Assembly (NCBI RefSeq): GCF_001643305.1
Contig: NZ_LSGW01000066.1
Span: 1-64,000, forward strand
Direction of reading: 5' to 3'
DNA from: Aeromonas salmonicida subsp. salmonicida
Lineage (GTDB): Bacteria; Pseudomonadota; Gammaproteobacteria; Enterobacterales; Aeromonadaceae
DNA: 64,000 nt
Notes under the pieces: model-generated
What the model saw: only the letters and a program-made list of their open reading frames with translations
Databases searched by the model: none
Told to the model about the DNA's origin: nothing
Shown: piece after piece, positions 17,116 through 25,499 of the stretch
Layout of the letters: each line of letters begins with the position of its first letter
Position numbering within the stretch: position 1 is the first letter of the stretch
Made by a program: the position numbers and the translations under genes

Positions 17116-17736
17116 TCAAAACCTCAGGGTCAGGCCGATATTGGCCTGCCACTGAGTCACCAGCTCGCCGCGCACCTTGAATACGCAGTCGTCCGGGTTG
17201 CAGAGAAACTGGCTGTTGTCGTTGACCAGGGTGCCGTAGCCGCGCACCTCGGCCCGCAGCGCCAGATGCTCGGTCAGGCGTGGCTGCACCCCGAGCGCCA
17301 GCGACATGGAGGGAGCCACCTCGCTGTCGTAGGCGGCGAAGCGCGTCGCCCCTATGCCGGCGCCTATGTAGGGGGCCATCAGGTTGTCCGACAGGGTGAG
17401 GGCTCCGGCGAAGTGCAAGGTATCCACCGTCAGCCGCTCCGACTGATCCGGGGAGAGGCGGGTGGATTGGTGGCTGTAGAGCAGCTCTATCATGCCGGGG
17501 TCATCCACCTCCTTGCTGATGAACAGGCCCCAGTTGCCTGAACCCTCCCCCTGCAATGACTCCAGCTTGGTGGAGACAGGCACGGGTTGGGGGTCATCGT
17601 TCGCCTCGAAGTCGATGGACGAGCTATAGCCGAAAAATGGCGTCACCTGCCAGCCAAGTCCTGCCTCGCCGTCGGCGCTCCATGCCTGCCCCGGCGGCAG
17701 CAAGAGCCCCATCATCATGATCCCCGCTCGTTTCAT
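17116..17736 (-). CDS. Small outer-membrane beta-barrel protein
   Basis: A 206-residue secreted protein with a signal peptide MKRAGIMMMGLLLPPGQAWS. The chain shows alternating hydrophobic strands, a central YIGAGIGATRF hairpin, and a C-terminal IGLTLRF ending in Phe. This resembles OmpW/OmpX-type or 'outer membrane beta-barrel' (PF13505) eight-stranded barrels. A Cys pair (FLCNPDDCVF) near the end may form a disulphide in an extracellular loop. The start at 17736 has AGAGGAAC upstream. No functional partner is adjacent. Confidence 0.75.
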   Translation of the reverse strand: MKRAGIMMMGLLLPPGQAWSADGEAGLGWQVTPFFGYSSSIDFEANDDPQPVPVSTKLESLQGEGSGNWGLFISKEVDDPGMIELLYSHQSTRLSPDQSERLTVDTLHFAGALTLSDNLMAPYIGAGIGATRFAAYDSEVAPSMSLALGVQPRLTEHLALRAEVRGYGTLVNDNSQFLCNPDDCVFKVRGELVTQWQANIGLTLRF

Positions 17737-17983
17737 CACAGTTCCTCTGCTTGTGCACCAGTGCCCACCAAGCATATCAGAGCCCCTGACCCCCATCCTA
17801 AACCAGGCCTGTATCAACCCATTTTCGCAGGGAGGATCACACTCAGCTGCCGCTGACCATATCCTGCCACCACGCCACTCATCGCCGCCGCCGTTATTCA
17901 TCGGGGATTAACCCCTGCCACGTATGCTGGCGTGCAACCGGGTCATGCTGACCCGATTCCACTCATCAGAAGGAAACTCGGGA

Positions 17984-18622
17984 ATGGTTGCCGCGCAACT
18001 CAAGGACCCACAACACAAGCTCTCCGACACACTGCGGGCAACCGCCCACGCCATAGAGGAGAGCCATATCAGCCTGCGCCAGATGCTGGCCCTGGTGGGT
18101 GAGCAGGGCATGCTGCTGTTTTGCGTACTGCTCACTGTGCCCTTCCTGCTGCCTGTTTCCATCCCTGGCGTCAGCACCCCGTTTGGCCTGCTGATCCTGT
18201 TTATCGGTATCGGCATCACCCTCAACCGTGTGCCCTGGCTGCCCGCCATCCTGATGGAACGCCGCTTCGCCGCCGATCAGCTAAAGCCGACCCTGCACAA
18301 GGGCGCTGACTTGCTGGCCCGCATCGATCGCTTCATTCGCCCACGCTTCTTGCTGCTGACCGGCAGCAGTGCCATCAACCGCTGCAACGGCCTCTTGCTC
18401 ATGCTGGCCGCCCTGTTGCTGATGCTGCCGCTGGGGGCCATCCCCTTCACCAACGCCATGCCCGCCTGGGCCATTCTGCTGCTGGCCATCGGCATGCTGC
18501 AGCGAGACGGCCTGTTCGTCGCCAGCGGTTACCTGCTGGTCAGTGCCACCCTGGTCTGGTTCAGCGCCCTGGCCATAGGGTTGTTGATGGCGGGGCAGAG
18601 CGTCTCGACCCTGCTGGGTTGA
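17984..18622 (+). CDS. ExoD-family membrane protein
   Basis: A 212-residue membrane protein of the ExoD family (PF06055), first described in rhizobial exopolysaccharide synthesis. The family pattern L..GEQG...F..L..PF.LP.SIPGVSTPFGL is visible at about residues 38-75, followed by a cytoplasmic stretch and three to four more helices. The ATG at 17984 has AAGGAAAC upstream. The frame is open for another 20 codons but those lack a ribosome site. No polysaccharide genes lie nearby, so its role here is unclear. Confidence 0.8.
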   Translation: MVAAQLKDPQHKLSDTLRATAHAIEESHISLRQMLALVGEQGMLLFCVLLTVPFLLPVSIPGVSTPFGLLILFIGIGITLNRVPWLPAILMERRFAADQLKPTLHKGADLLARIDRFIRPRFLLLTGSSAINRCNGLLLMLAALLLMLPLGAIPFTNAMPAWAILLLAIGMLQRDGLFVASGYLLVSATLVWFSALAIGLLMAGQSVSTLLG

Positions 18623-18639
18623 CCCTGACACGCAGACGA

Positions 18640-18669
18640 AAAAGGGGCGACCAGGTGGTCGCCCCTTTT
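18640..18669. terminator. Bidirectional terminator between exoD-like and transporter genes
   Basis: A 13-bp perfect stem (18640-18652 with 18657-18669, AAAAGGGGCGACC) with an AGGT loop and A/T runs on both sides lies between convergent genes. Confidence 0.92.
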
Positions 18670-18691
18670 GTTTCATGCGGCATGCAGGCCG

Positions 18692-19966
18692 TCAGATCAG
18701 GTCATAGATCAGCGCGGAGATGGCGAGCAGACCCACCACCATCACGAACAGTGTGCTCGCACCGCGATAGCCCTTGAGCGCCGGCAGACGATAGATGGCG
18801 TAGGCGGGCAGCAGGAACAGGATCACTGCTATCAGGGGGCCGCTCACCTTCTCTATGATATTCAGCACATTGGGGTTCAGATAGGTGATGACGCCGGTCA
18901 CCACGAACAGGATGACGGATGAGACCCTGGCTATGGTGACCTCCCCGAGGGAGAGCCCAAGCCCCCGGCAAGCGCCGCTCACCATGCTCACAGTCCCCTC
19001 GTTCACCCCCATTGAAGTGCCGAGGAAGGATTTGGACATGGCCAGAATGGCGATGAGCGGACCCACATAGGCGATAAGCGGATTGGAAAATTTGTTCGCC
19101 AGCGCCGACAGTACGGAAATATTGTCGGTACGAGCCAGCGCCATTTCCGCCTGACTCAGGCTCATCACACAGCTGATGACAAAAAACAGCACGCTGCCGC
19201 AGATCAGCAGGCTGCTCCACTTGATGATGCGCTGGCTGCGCATATGGGCGCTCACATGGCAGCGCTTTTTCTGGGCAGCGGTAAAGGAGGAGATAATGGG
19301 CGCATGGCTGAATGAAAACACCATCACGGGCACTATCAGCCAGAGGGATTTCCAGACGGCGGGATCACGCCAATCCACGGCCTGACTCTCGGTGAAATAG
19401 GAGAGGCTCCACTGGGGCAGCAGGTAGAAAGAGATACCCAGCAGGAAGGCGATCATCGGCAGCGCCAGCACGCTGATGGCAGAGACCACCACCTGCTTGC
19501 CGGTCAGCAAGATCAGGTGCAACCCCAGCATCACCGCCAGCACCAGCCAGCCACGGCTGACCATTGCACCGCCCATCTGATGCACCATGAAGCTCTCGAT
19601 GGCATTGGTGATGGAGATGCTGTAGACCAGAATGATGGGGTAGAAGGCCATCAGATAGACCAGCATCAGCAGCTTGCCCGCCCTGGGGCCAAAATGTTCC
19701 TCCACCACATGGGTAATATCCCCTTCCCGATGGGAACTGGATAACACGAAGCGACTCAAGGCGCGGTGGGAATAATAAGAGAGCGGAAATGCTACCAATA
19801 AAATAAACAGCAGTATGATCGGAGCATTACTGCCAACGGTAATGGGGAGAAAAAGGGTTCCGGCACCGACGGCTGTGGCATATAAGCCCATGGTCCATAC
19901 CGAATCACTTCTCTCCCATTTCAACTTTGAGACTGAATTATTCTTTTCAGCAATAGCTATACTCAT
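18692..19966 (-). CDS. HAAAP-family serine/threonine-type amino-acid transporter
   Basis: A 424-residue inner-membrane permease with eleven hydrophobic helices. The opening W...DSVWTMGLYATAVGAGTLFLPI is the signature of the HAAAP (SdaC/TdcC/DlsT) branch of the APC superfamily. These carry serine, threonine or related amino acids with protons. Other family marks are FSFSHAPIISSF and LAMSKSFLGTSMGVNEG. An ATG at 19966 with AAGGT upstream is preferred; a GTG at 19978 is also in frame. No catabolic gene is adjacent, so the substrate cannot be fixed. The 5' side is a 655-bp AT-rich region. Confidence 0.85.
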   Translation of the reverse strand: MSIAIAEKNNSVSKLKWERSDSVWTMGLYATAVGAGTLFLPITVGSNAPIILLFILLVAFPLSYYSHRALSRFVLSSSHREGDITHVVEEHFGPRAGKLLMLVYLMAFYPIILVYSISITNAIESFMVHQMGGAMVSRGWLVLAVMLGLHLILLTGKQVVVSAISVLALPMIAFLLGISFYLLPQWSLSYFTESQAVDWRDPAVWKSLWLIVPVMVFSFSHAPIISSFTAAQKKRCHVSAHMRSQRIIKWSSLLICGSVLFFVISCVMSLSQAEMALARTDNISVLSALANKFSNPLIAYVGPLIAILAMSKSFLGTSMGVNEGTVSMVSGACRGLGLSLGEVTIARVSSVILFVVTGVITYLNPNVLNIIEKVSGPLIAVILFLLPAYAIYRLPALKGYRGASTLFVMVVGLLAISALIYDLI

Positions 19967-20621
19967 TGCGATATACACCTTATTTGTCTGTCACATTATT
20001 TTATTGGCCCGTGTAATAGGCAGATATGTCTGCGCACATCGTACTCATTTTTTAGAAAACACAAACCCGTCAGCGGTCAACAGGACAGCCAATATGAAAC
20101 GGATATGCCACGCTACCATCGTTGAAAACGCAATCAAGGTCAAGGTTAATAATTCATGACTGTTTGAATAACTTTGTTTGAAATGAAAACAGAATGTGTC
20201 ATTTCGACCAGAATACAACCACTTGATTTCAGAATCATAACATCACGGCAAACCATACATTAATCAGTCGATAATATAAACATGATCAACAATCCATCTG
20301 GTAATATCAAAAATATAGATAATGGTTTTGTGAAAAACAATTATGCCGTCTTCTTAATTAATTGACTTGAACAATAACAAGACTGCGTTCTGAATATCCT
20401 TCACCCCGGCAAGCAGGGCCTGCGGATTGTGATGCGGGGCCGAGCACTATCCCCGGAGAAGCCGATCCCGCTCACACTGCGCACAGGCAAGTGATTGTTT
20501 CGCTGGGGCAGTTCCTTTAGGCTGACCATCTTGAGTCTATTGTCACCCCATCAGCCGCCCAGGGACTCCAGCTCAGCGCCAGCAAGCGAGGACGGCCGTC
20601 AACCGGAGAAGGAATATCCAG
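19967..20621. other. Long AT-rich intergenic region with a possible gene remnant
   Basis: About 19970-20400 is strongly AT-rich and likely holds the transporter promoter. At about 20400 the base composition switches back to GC-rich. There a frame from 20378 (after a TAA at 20375-20377) to the TGA at 20492-20494 reads like the C-terminus of a protein (..LHPGKQGLRIV..), about 38 codons with no start. I do not recognise it. Nothing else is well supported. Confidence 0.4.
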
Positions 20622-20939
20622 ATGAAGAGAACCATAGTCACCGCCAAATTCGATGCCGTGAGCCTGGAGGGCGAACAAGTTACCCTGAAAATTGCCATCG
20701 GCGCACCGCAACCCGACCCCAAATCCACCAGTGGCGACTATCGCTGCAAAGTGAAGCTGGCCGGGCTTGGCGACAAGACCTTTATCCATGGCATAGACGC
20801 CTTGCAGGCCCTGAGCCTGGCCCTGAAATTTGTCGAAAGTGAGCTGCGCGCTTTCTCCGACGCAGGCTGGCACTTCTATCTGCCCGGCTGCCCGGATCAG
20901 CCCGTCGATATCGCCGCCTGCTATTTTCCAGAGATTTGA
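20622..20939 (+). CDS. Small conserved hypothetical protein (DUF6968-like)
   Basis: A 105-residue cytoplasmic protein preceded by GGAGAAGG. It shows an N-terminal strand pair, an IGAPQP turn, a central FIHGIDALQALSLALKFVESEL helix, and a C-terminal hydrophobic segment with two Cys. The GIDALQAL...A...I/V arrangement is reminiscent of DUF6968-type proteins. The function is unknown and it has no operon partner: the next gene starts 146 bp later. Confidence 0.6.
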   Translation: MKRTIVTAKFDAVSLEGEQVTLKIAIGAPQPDPKSTSGDYRCKVKLAGLGDKTFIHGIDALQALSLALKFVESELRAFSDAGWHFYLPGCPDQPVDIAACYFPEI

Positions 20940-21085
20940 CGAGTCCCCCGGTCGTAAAGCTTTTATCTGAGCGTCGAAACAGGTCACCGGGAATAGATAA
21001 TTTCCGGTTCTGTGGCCAGAAGGCTTGACCAGATTGAGTCCAAACCCTTATTTATTGAGGCTCTTTTCATGGACCTGGAGCCAAT

Positions 21086-21502
21086 ATGCGACTGACCCCG
21101 CCCCTACCCCCGCAGGATGAGGAGCTCGACGCCCTGCGGATCGGCCTGTCTAGCTACAACACAGCCCAGGCTGGCACACACCTGCGCGAGCGGATCGCCA
21201 GCTTTATCAAGGATGAACAAGGCAAGGTGCTTGGTGGCATAGTCGCCGATATCAAGTGGGGCTGGCTGCACGTGGACTGGCTCTGGATCGACGAAGGCAT
21301 CCGCAAGGACGGCTGGGGCGCCCGCCTGCTCGCCACCATGGAGCAATATGCCAGCGACAAGGGCATCACCCACGTTCATCTGGAAACCACCAGCTTCCAG
21401 GCCCTGCCCTTCTACCAGAAGCAGGGCTACACCGTCTTTGGCGAACTGCCGGATATGCCACCTGGGCATATCACCTATTTTCTGAAGAAGACGGGGCAGT
21501 AA
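21086..21502 (+). CDS. GNAT-family N-acetyltransferase
   Basis: A 138-residue single-domain GNAT. After an N-terminal ten-residue Pro-rich stretch it shows strands RIASFIKD, VLGGIVADI and LHVDWLWIDE. The acetyl-CoA loop is RKDGWGARLL, followed by HLETTSFQALPFYQKQGY and a final strand YFLKK. The pattern is close to small-molecule acetyltransferases of the antibiotic/amine type. A damaged paralogue with the same N- and C-terminal sequences lies at 23034-23227, so this gene was duplicated. No SD of full strength is seen; GGAGCC lies about 8 bp upstream. Confidence 0.82.
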   Translation: MRLTPPLPPQDEELDALRIGLSSYNTAQAGTHLRERIASFIKDEQGKVLGGIVADIKWGWLHVDWLWIDEGIRKDGWGARLLATMEQYASDKGITHVHLETTSFQALPFYQKQGYTVFGELPDMPPGHITYFLKKTGQ

Positions 21503-21569
21503 CAGGCGCAGCCAGGGTCATGGAAACAAGAGGGTTGAATGCGACGGCAATCAAGCCTCTTTGTCATGT

Positions 21570-22154
21570 TCAGTGGCTGGCGGAGCGGCTGCCGTTCCAG
21601 AGCAGCTCGCCACTGCGCAGCTCCATCAGGCTCATGGTGAGCCGATAGCGACTCCCCTCGGACACCAGATCCCCATAGAGCATGTAACTGGCCCCGGTCT
21701 GGCGGCCAAGCCGCACCAAGGATGCCGGATTCATTCTCCCCTGCTGATACTCGAGCTGCCCCGTGATGGCGGCCACCTTACCGGGATCGACGAAGCGAAA
21801 ACCGCTCTTGGACTGGATCCGCTTGCTCATGGCCGCCGCCATTGTGCTGGTATCGAGCTCGTCATTGGTGCCGTCTCGGGGCGGGGTAAGCAGCAGGACG
21901 GCATTGCCACTCTGCGCCAGCTCCCGCACCTCTGGGGCCTGCACGAAGGCATCCGCCATGGCAAGCGCCAGCCCGGTCGGGGCCACCGGCTTGGGTAGTG
22001 GCGCCCCGGCATCCGGCTTGGTCACAGGTTTCTCTGGCTGGATCACAGGCTGATCCGGCTCGGTGACAGGCGCCGGAGTACCGCCATAGGGATTGATACT
22101 ACAACCGCCCAGTAGCAGGGCCCCCACCATCAACAAGGAACGCATATTCATCAT
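21570..22154 (-). CDS. LpoB-like penicillin-binding-protein activator lipoprotein
   Basis: A 194-residue outer-membrane lipoprotein. The lipobox LLLGGC places the acylated Cys at residue 18. A flexible Pro-rich linker with PxTxPDQP-type repeats spans about residues 23-60. The folded domain (about 60-194) has A.A.ADAFVQAPEVRELA and a GAS.ML.GD... core as in LpoB, which reaches through the cell wall to stimulate PBP1b. At 194 residues it is a bit shorter than E. coli LpoB (213). GGAGAGAAG precedes the ATG. The C-terminal half also resembles the wider CsgG/LpoB-like fold. Confidence 0.75.
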   Translation of the reverse strand: MMNMRSLLMVGALLLGGCSINPYGGTPAPVTEPDQPVIQPEKPVTKPDAGAPLPKPVAPTGLALAMADAFVQAPEVRELAQSGNAVLLLTPPRDGTNDELDTSTMAAAMSKRIQSKSGFRFVDPGKVAAITGQLEYQQGRMNPASLVRLGRQTGASYMLYGDLVSEGSRYRLTMSLMELRSGELLWNGSRSASH

Positions 22155-22375
22155 CTCTTCTCTCCGCCATCAGTCCGTGGAACGGACTTCGTCAAAAGCC
22201 CGTGACGGAGCCCAGGCCCCGCATCAGCTCCATGCTAGAGACAAACCCGCCCCGGGTCGATGCGCACATGACGACGGGGCGACAAAGGCTGGCGAGTGCA
22301 CCACCACAAAAAGGTGGCAGACCGTCATCAACTTCCTTTACGGTAGTGTGCCGACAGATTCGAAAGGAGAGCACC

Positions 22376-23011
22376 TTGCACGGACCCGATCCCGCCAATC
22401 CCCACCCCATGAAGGGCTTCCCCCAGGTGTGCTTTATCAAGAACACCATCAAGGGGCCCAATATCGAGGTGGGTGATTACAGCTATTACGACGACCCGGA
22501 AGACTCGGCAGGCTTTGAGCGCAACGTCCTCTATCACTTCCCCTTCATCGGCGACCGGCTCATCATCGGCAAGTTCTGCGCCATCGCCCGCGGGGTCAAG
22601 TTCATCATGAACGGCGCCAACCACCAGAGCTCCGGCTTCTCCACCTACCCCTTCTTTATCTTCGGCAATGGCTGGGAGAGCGCAGCCCCCGCACCTGGCA
22701 CGCTGCCTTACAAGGGGGATACGGTGATTGGCAACGATGTCTGGATTGGCTATGACACCCTGATTATGCCGGGCGTCAAGGTCGGCAACGGCGCCATTAT
22801 CGCCGCCCGCTCCGTCGTCACCGGCGACGTACCCGACTACGCCATCGTCGGCGGCAACCCAGCCCGGGTGATCCGCTACCGCTTTGACGACGACACCATA
22901 GCCCGCCTCAACGCCCTCGCCTGGTGGAACTGGCCGGTGGAGCAGATCAGCCGGAATCTGCTGTTGATCGGTGGCGGGGAGATAGCCGCACTGGAAGCTG
23001 CGGCCCGATAA
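22376..23011 (+). CDS. Vat-like streptogramin A / xenobiotic O-acetyltransferase
   Basis: A 211-residue left-handed beta-helix acetyltransferase of the Vat/CatB group. Known Vat enzymes inactivate group A streptogramins by acetylating a hydroxyl with acetyl-CoA. Matches to Vat: HGPDP..P.P.KG at the very N-terminus, VGDYSYYDDP, a catalytic-His segment FIMNGANH, TYPF, then hexapeptide repeats (IGNDVWIGYDTLIMPGVKVGNGAIIAA) and the VGGNPA closing motif. The TTG at 22376 with AAGGAGAG 5 bp upstream is chosen because the Vat-conserved N-terminus begins right there; an ATG at 22409 would cut it off. Substrate is inferred from family only. Confidence 0.82.
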   Translation: MHGPDPANPHPMKGFPQVCFIKNTIKGPNIEVGDYSYYDDPEDSAGFERNVLYHFPFIGDRLIIGKFCAIARGVKFIMNGANHQSSGFSTYPFFIFGNGWESAAPAPGTLPYKGDTVIGNDVWIGYDTLIMPGVKVGNGAIIAARSVVTGDVPDYAIVGGNPARVIRYRFDDDTIARLNALAWWNWPVEQISRNLLLIGGGEIAALEAAAR

Positions 23012-23033
23012 ACACCATCAAGCAGGAAGCCCG

Positions 23034-23227
23034 ATGCAAATCACCACACCCCAAACGCCGCAAGAGGATGAGGTCGAGGCACCGCGGATCGGCCTGTCAG
23101 GCTACAACGTGATCCAAGCCGTCCCCTTTATCAGAAGCAGGACTACGAGATATTTTGCCAACTACCAGAAATGCCGCTGGAGCATGTAAGTTATTTTTTG
23201 AATAAACAGAAAATTAGTAATGAATAA
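23034..23227 (+). pseudogene. Internally deleted copy of the GNAT gene at 21086-21502
   Basis: The first ~26 codons (from ATG 23034) parallel the intact gene: PQ.ED.....RIGLS.YN..QA. The sequence then jumps to the gene's end: a reading of FYQKQ-Y--F--LPEMP--H--YFL can be followed in another frame to a TAA at 23225-23227. About 85 codons, including the acetyl-CoA loop, are missing and the frame is shifted at the join. It overlaps the start of the next gene by 8 bases. Confidence 0.75.
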
Positions 23228-24161
23228 AATCTACAAGTACATGAAATTTAGATCTGAATTTTTAAAAAAGCCTAGTTTAAGGTTAAGCCAACGCTGTGCA
23301 CTAAACGATCCTTTTGAATTCAACCCTGTTCAAGATACTCTAGAGAAAATATTAGAGGATGCTCATCGAGAAGATTTTTCCAACAAATCGCTGAGTACGC
23401 AAGTGATGAGGAATTTGATGACACCGGAATCATATCCTTTACTGAAAGTTATAATAAACTATTAATGTGGTCCCACTATGCCGATGAGCACAAGGGTATT
23501 GTTGTTGAGTTTGACCACCACATTTTGAATGCTCACTTCAATAAAAAAACTTGGTCTAACTAGTTCTCTTGAACGTGTATTCTACAATAGAGAAAGACAT
23601 GAGATACTACCACGTGATACATCACCAAAAAGAAACCTATTAACCAAGAGTGACGACTGGATTTATGAAAAAGAGCATCGAATAATAACTAAGGTATCGA
23701 ATGCAGATTACTTTATTATTACTAAAGATGCCTATGAATACATTCTTGATTTCTATGATGAAAGCTACCTTGAACTGCTTGATATCGAGAAATACAAAGG
23801 GATGATGAAAATCTCCATAAATCATAAAGCATGTCATTTAATGGATCAGCAAGAAAAGGATGGCAACTCCACTGACGATATGGAGGAAATGAGATTTTCT
23901 CCAAGTAGCACCATATTGAACGAACCACTCTCCTTTTTCGCAGCGGTACCAACTTCTATTTTCCTTTTTGATATACCAGTAGAGTGTATCGCTGGGATAT
24001 TTTTAGGCTGTAGGTTAACAGACTCAGACAAGTCAACGCTACGTAAATTCGCTTGCAAGAATACGTTCCTTAATAAAATACCTTGCTACCAAGCTAGTTT
24101 AAGCAAGCATCAATTCACCTTAGTTTTTGAAGAAACTGACCTTTTATGTACGGTGGCGTAG
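23220..24161 (+). pseudogene. DUF2971 gene broken by two homopolymer frameshifts
   Basis: Three frames together give one DUF2971-like protein of about 313 residues. Frame 1 (from ATG 23220) carries YKYMKF..EFLKKPSLRLS and ALNDPFEF. The middle frame carries the family core SYNKLLMWSHYADEHKGIVVEFD. The last (to TAG 24161) has the KSDDWIYEKEHR motif and the C-terminal part. The first shift is consistent with one T lost from the T5 run at 23375-23379, the second with one A gained in the A7 run at 23543-23549. Function of DUF2971 is unknown; many occur in defence or mobile contexts. Base composition is much more AT-rich than flanking genes, pointing to transfer. Confidence 0.75.
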
Positions 24162-24243
24162 GCGCAATGAACGAAGCGAATTGCATCTCTATTTTTACAA
24201 CTTTACTTACCAAGCTCACTTTCATGCTAACAATAAATAAGTA

Positions 24244-24552
24244 TTAAATTACAGAGTGAGACAAGATGGAAAATACCAATCCCAAAAATCCGGCCCAATG
24301 AACATATTTCTCTTTATGGGATGGGAGGATGATATGACCAAACAATATCACACCATATGAGAATATGGGCAGATATTGGGTTAACCGCCCAATATAAATG
24401 GAAGAGCCAGATGTGGTGACAGGAAAGAAGTAATAAAGGGCAAGATAGAACAGCATCAAGAATGAACCGGATAAAAACCGTTTATCTTCAAGCCGACCAA
24501 AACCCGAAAAGAGGTAGATTCCCGAGATGAGAAAAACGACCAGCAACATCAT
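24244..24552 (-). CDS. Small hypothetical membrane protein
   Basis: A 102-residue protein with about three hydrophobic helices (residues 1-16, 28-44 and 60-76), then an amphipathic tail. It is AT-rich like its neighbours. A GAGAGG lies 12 bp before the ATG at 24552. I do not recognise the family. It is the only minus-strand gene of the island. Confidence 0.5.
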   Translation of the reverse strand: MMLLVVFLISGIYLFSGFGRLEDKRFLSGSFLMLFYLALYYFFPVTTSGSSIYIGRLTQYLPIFSYGVILFGHIILPSHKEKYVHWAGFLGLVFSILSHSVI

Positions 24553-24695
24553 AATAAATATCTACCTCTCGGATTCCTGCTCACCTCAGAACAGTACGAT
24601 ACATCTTCCATTTTCAAGCCCTTTAATTTGACCATCAGCGAGATAAATGATATCCATTAGGCCCCATTTATGTCTGATAGCAACAGGAGAGTATC

Positions 24696-25031
24696 ATGGG
24701 GATAGCCACTTGTCCGATCAAGGAGTTGACTCTGAGTTCCCGCTCAATAGATGCTCTTGAGCAGATCGACCAACTTGTGGATAGTGCGAATCAATTGGCC
24801 TTCGCCGTTTCCGCCACGCCGCTATATACCATTTTTAGTGACCCAAGAAGTGCCAAAGATGTGGTCTACAACATCCATGACCACGACTGGGAGTTGTATG
24901 GCCAAGCAATGGAAGGTATCCCCAATATGCTTCGCCATAAATTGAATCAGGTTGTCGAACCCATGGCATGGTCCTCAACAGGTAAAGAATCTCAATTCTG
25001 GAAGTGCGTCCATGCCTCATATAACAAGTAA
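24696..25031 (+). CDS. Hypothetical protein of the AT-rich island
   Basis: A 111-residue, probably cytoplasmic protein with no membrane segment or signal peptide. It starts ATG 24696 shortly after CAGGAGAG. The N-terminal half is helical (SIDALEQIDQLVDSANQLAFAV); the rest contains YNIHDHDWELYGQAMEG. No family is recognised. Its end overlaps the next, damaged, gene by 20 bases, so the pair forms one transcription unit. Confidence 0.5.
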   Translation: MGIATCPIKELTLSSRSIDALEQIDQLVDSANQLAFAVSATPLYTIFSDPRSAKDVVYNIHDHDWELYGQAMEGIPNMLRHKLNQVVEPMAWSSTGKESQFWKCVHASYNK

Positions 25032-25448
25032 ACTCGCGTTCCTGCTGCTCTTTGTCTGTCAGGGCACAATGGCCCTGTCACTACATGATCTGGACACAGC
25101 GTTTGAGCGATGTGTCCAGATCAAGTCGCAACACACACCCACGTTGCCAGCGAAAGGTGACCACTTCTGGTCACTGGGGAAGGAACAACAGGCGACCGTG
25201 CTTATCTATCTGCATGACGCTGCACCGCAGCAGAGGTTGATGCACTGGCGCTCAAGGCGTTCCATCAAGCAGTAGAGGGAGACAGTTCCTTTCTCAACGT
25301 ATTAATCAAGGCCAGCGCCACCACCCTAACTCCTGCCCAGAAAACCCAGTTGCAGCAGATTGGGCAGGCAGAGCTGGACAGGTTGGCAAGCATGAAGGAA
25401 TTTGCTCACCCCTTCTCGCTAACCAATTACCTCAAGCAATTACCCTAA
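25012..25448 (+). pseudogene. Frameshifted gene for a small secreted protein
   Basis: From ATG 25012 the frame gives a signal peptide (hydrophobic core LAFLLLFVCQG, ending TMA) and about 66 mature residues to a TAG at 25273-25275. From about 25225 a second frame continues with natural-looking protein (AAEVDALALKAFHQAVEGDSSF...) to TAA at 25446-25448. One base lost near 25225-25235 explains this, giving an original protein of about 145 residues. The family is not recognised; a periplasmic partner of the upstream gene is possible. Confidence 0.6.
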
Positions 25449-25499
25449 GAGCCATCTCGCATATCAACTGCACCCACCACGATCTACGGGGCGGACACG

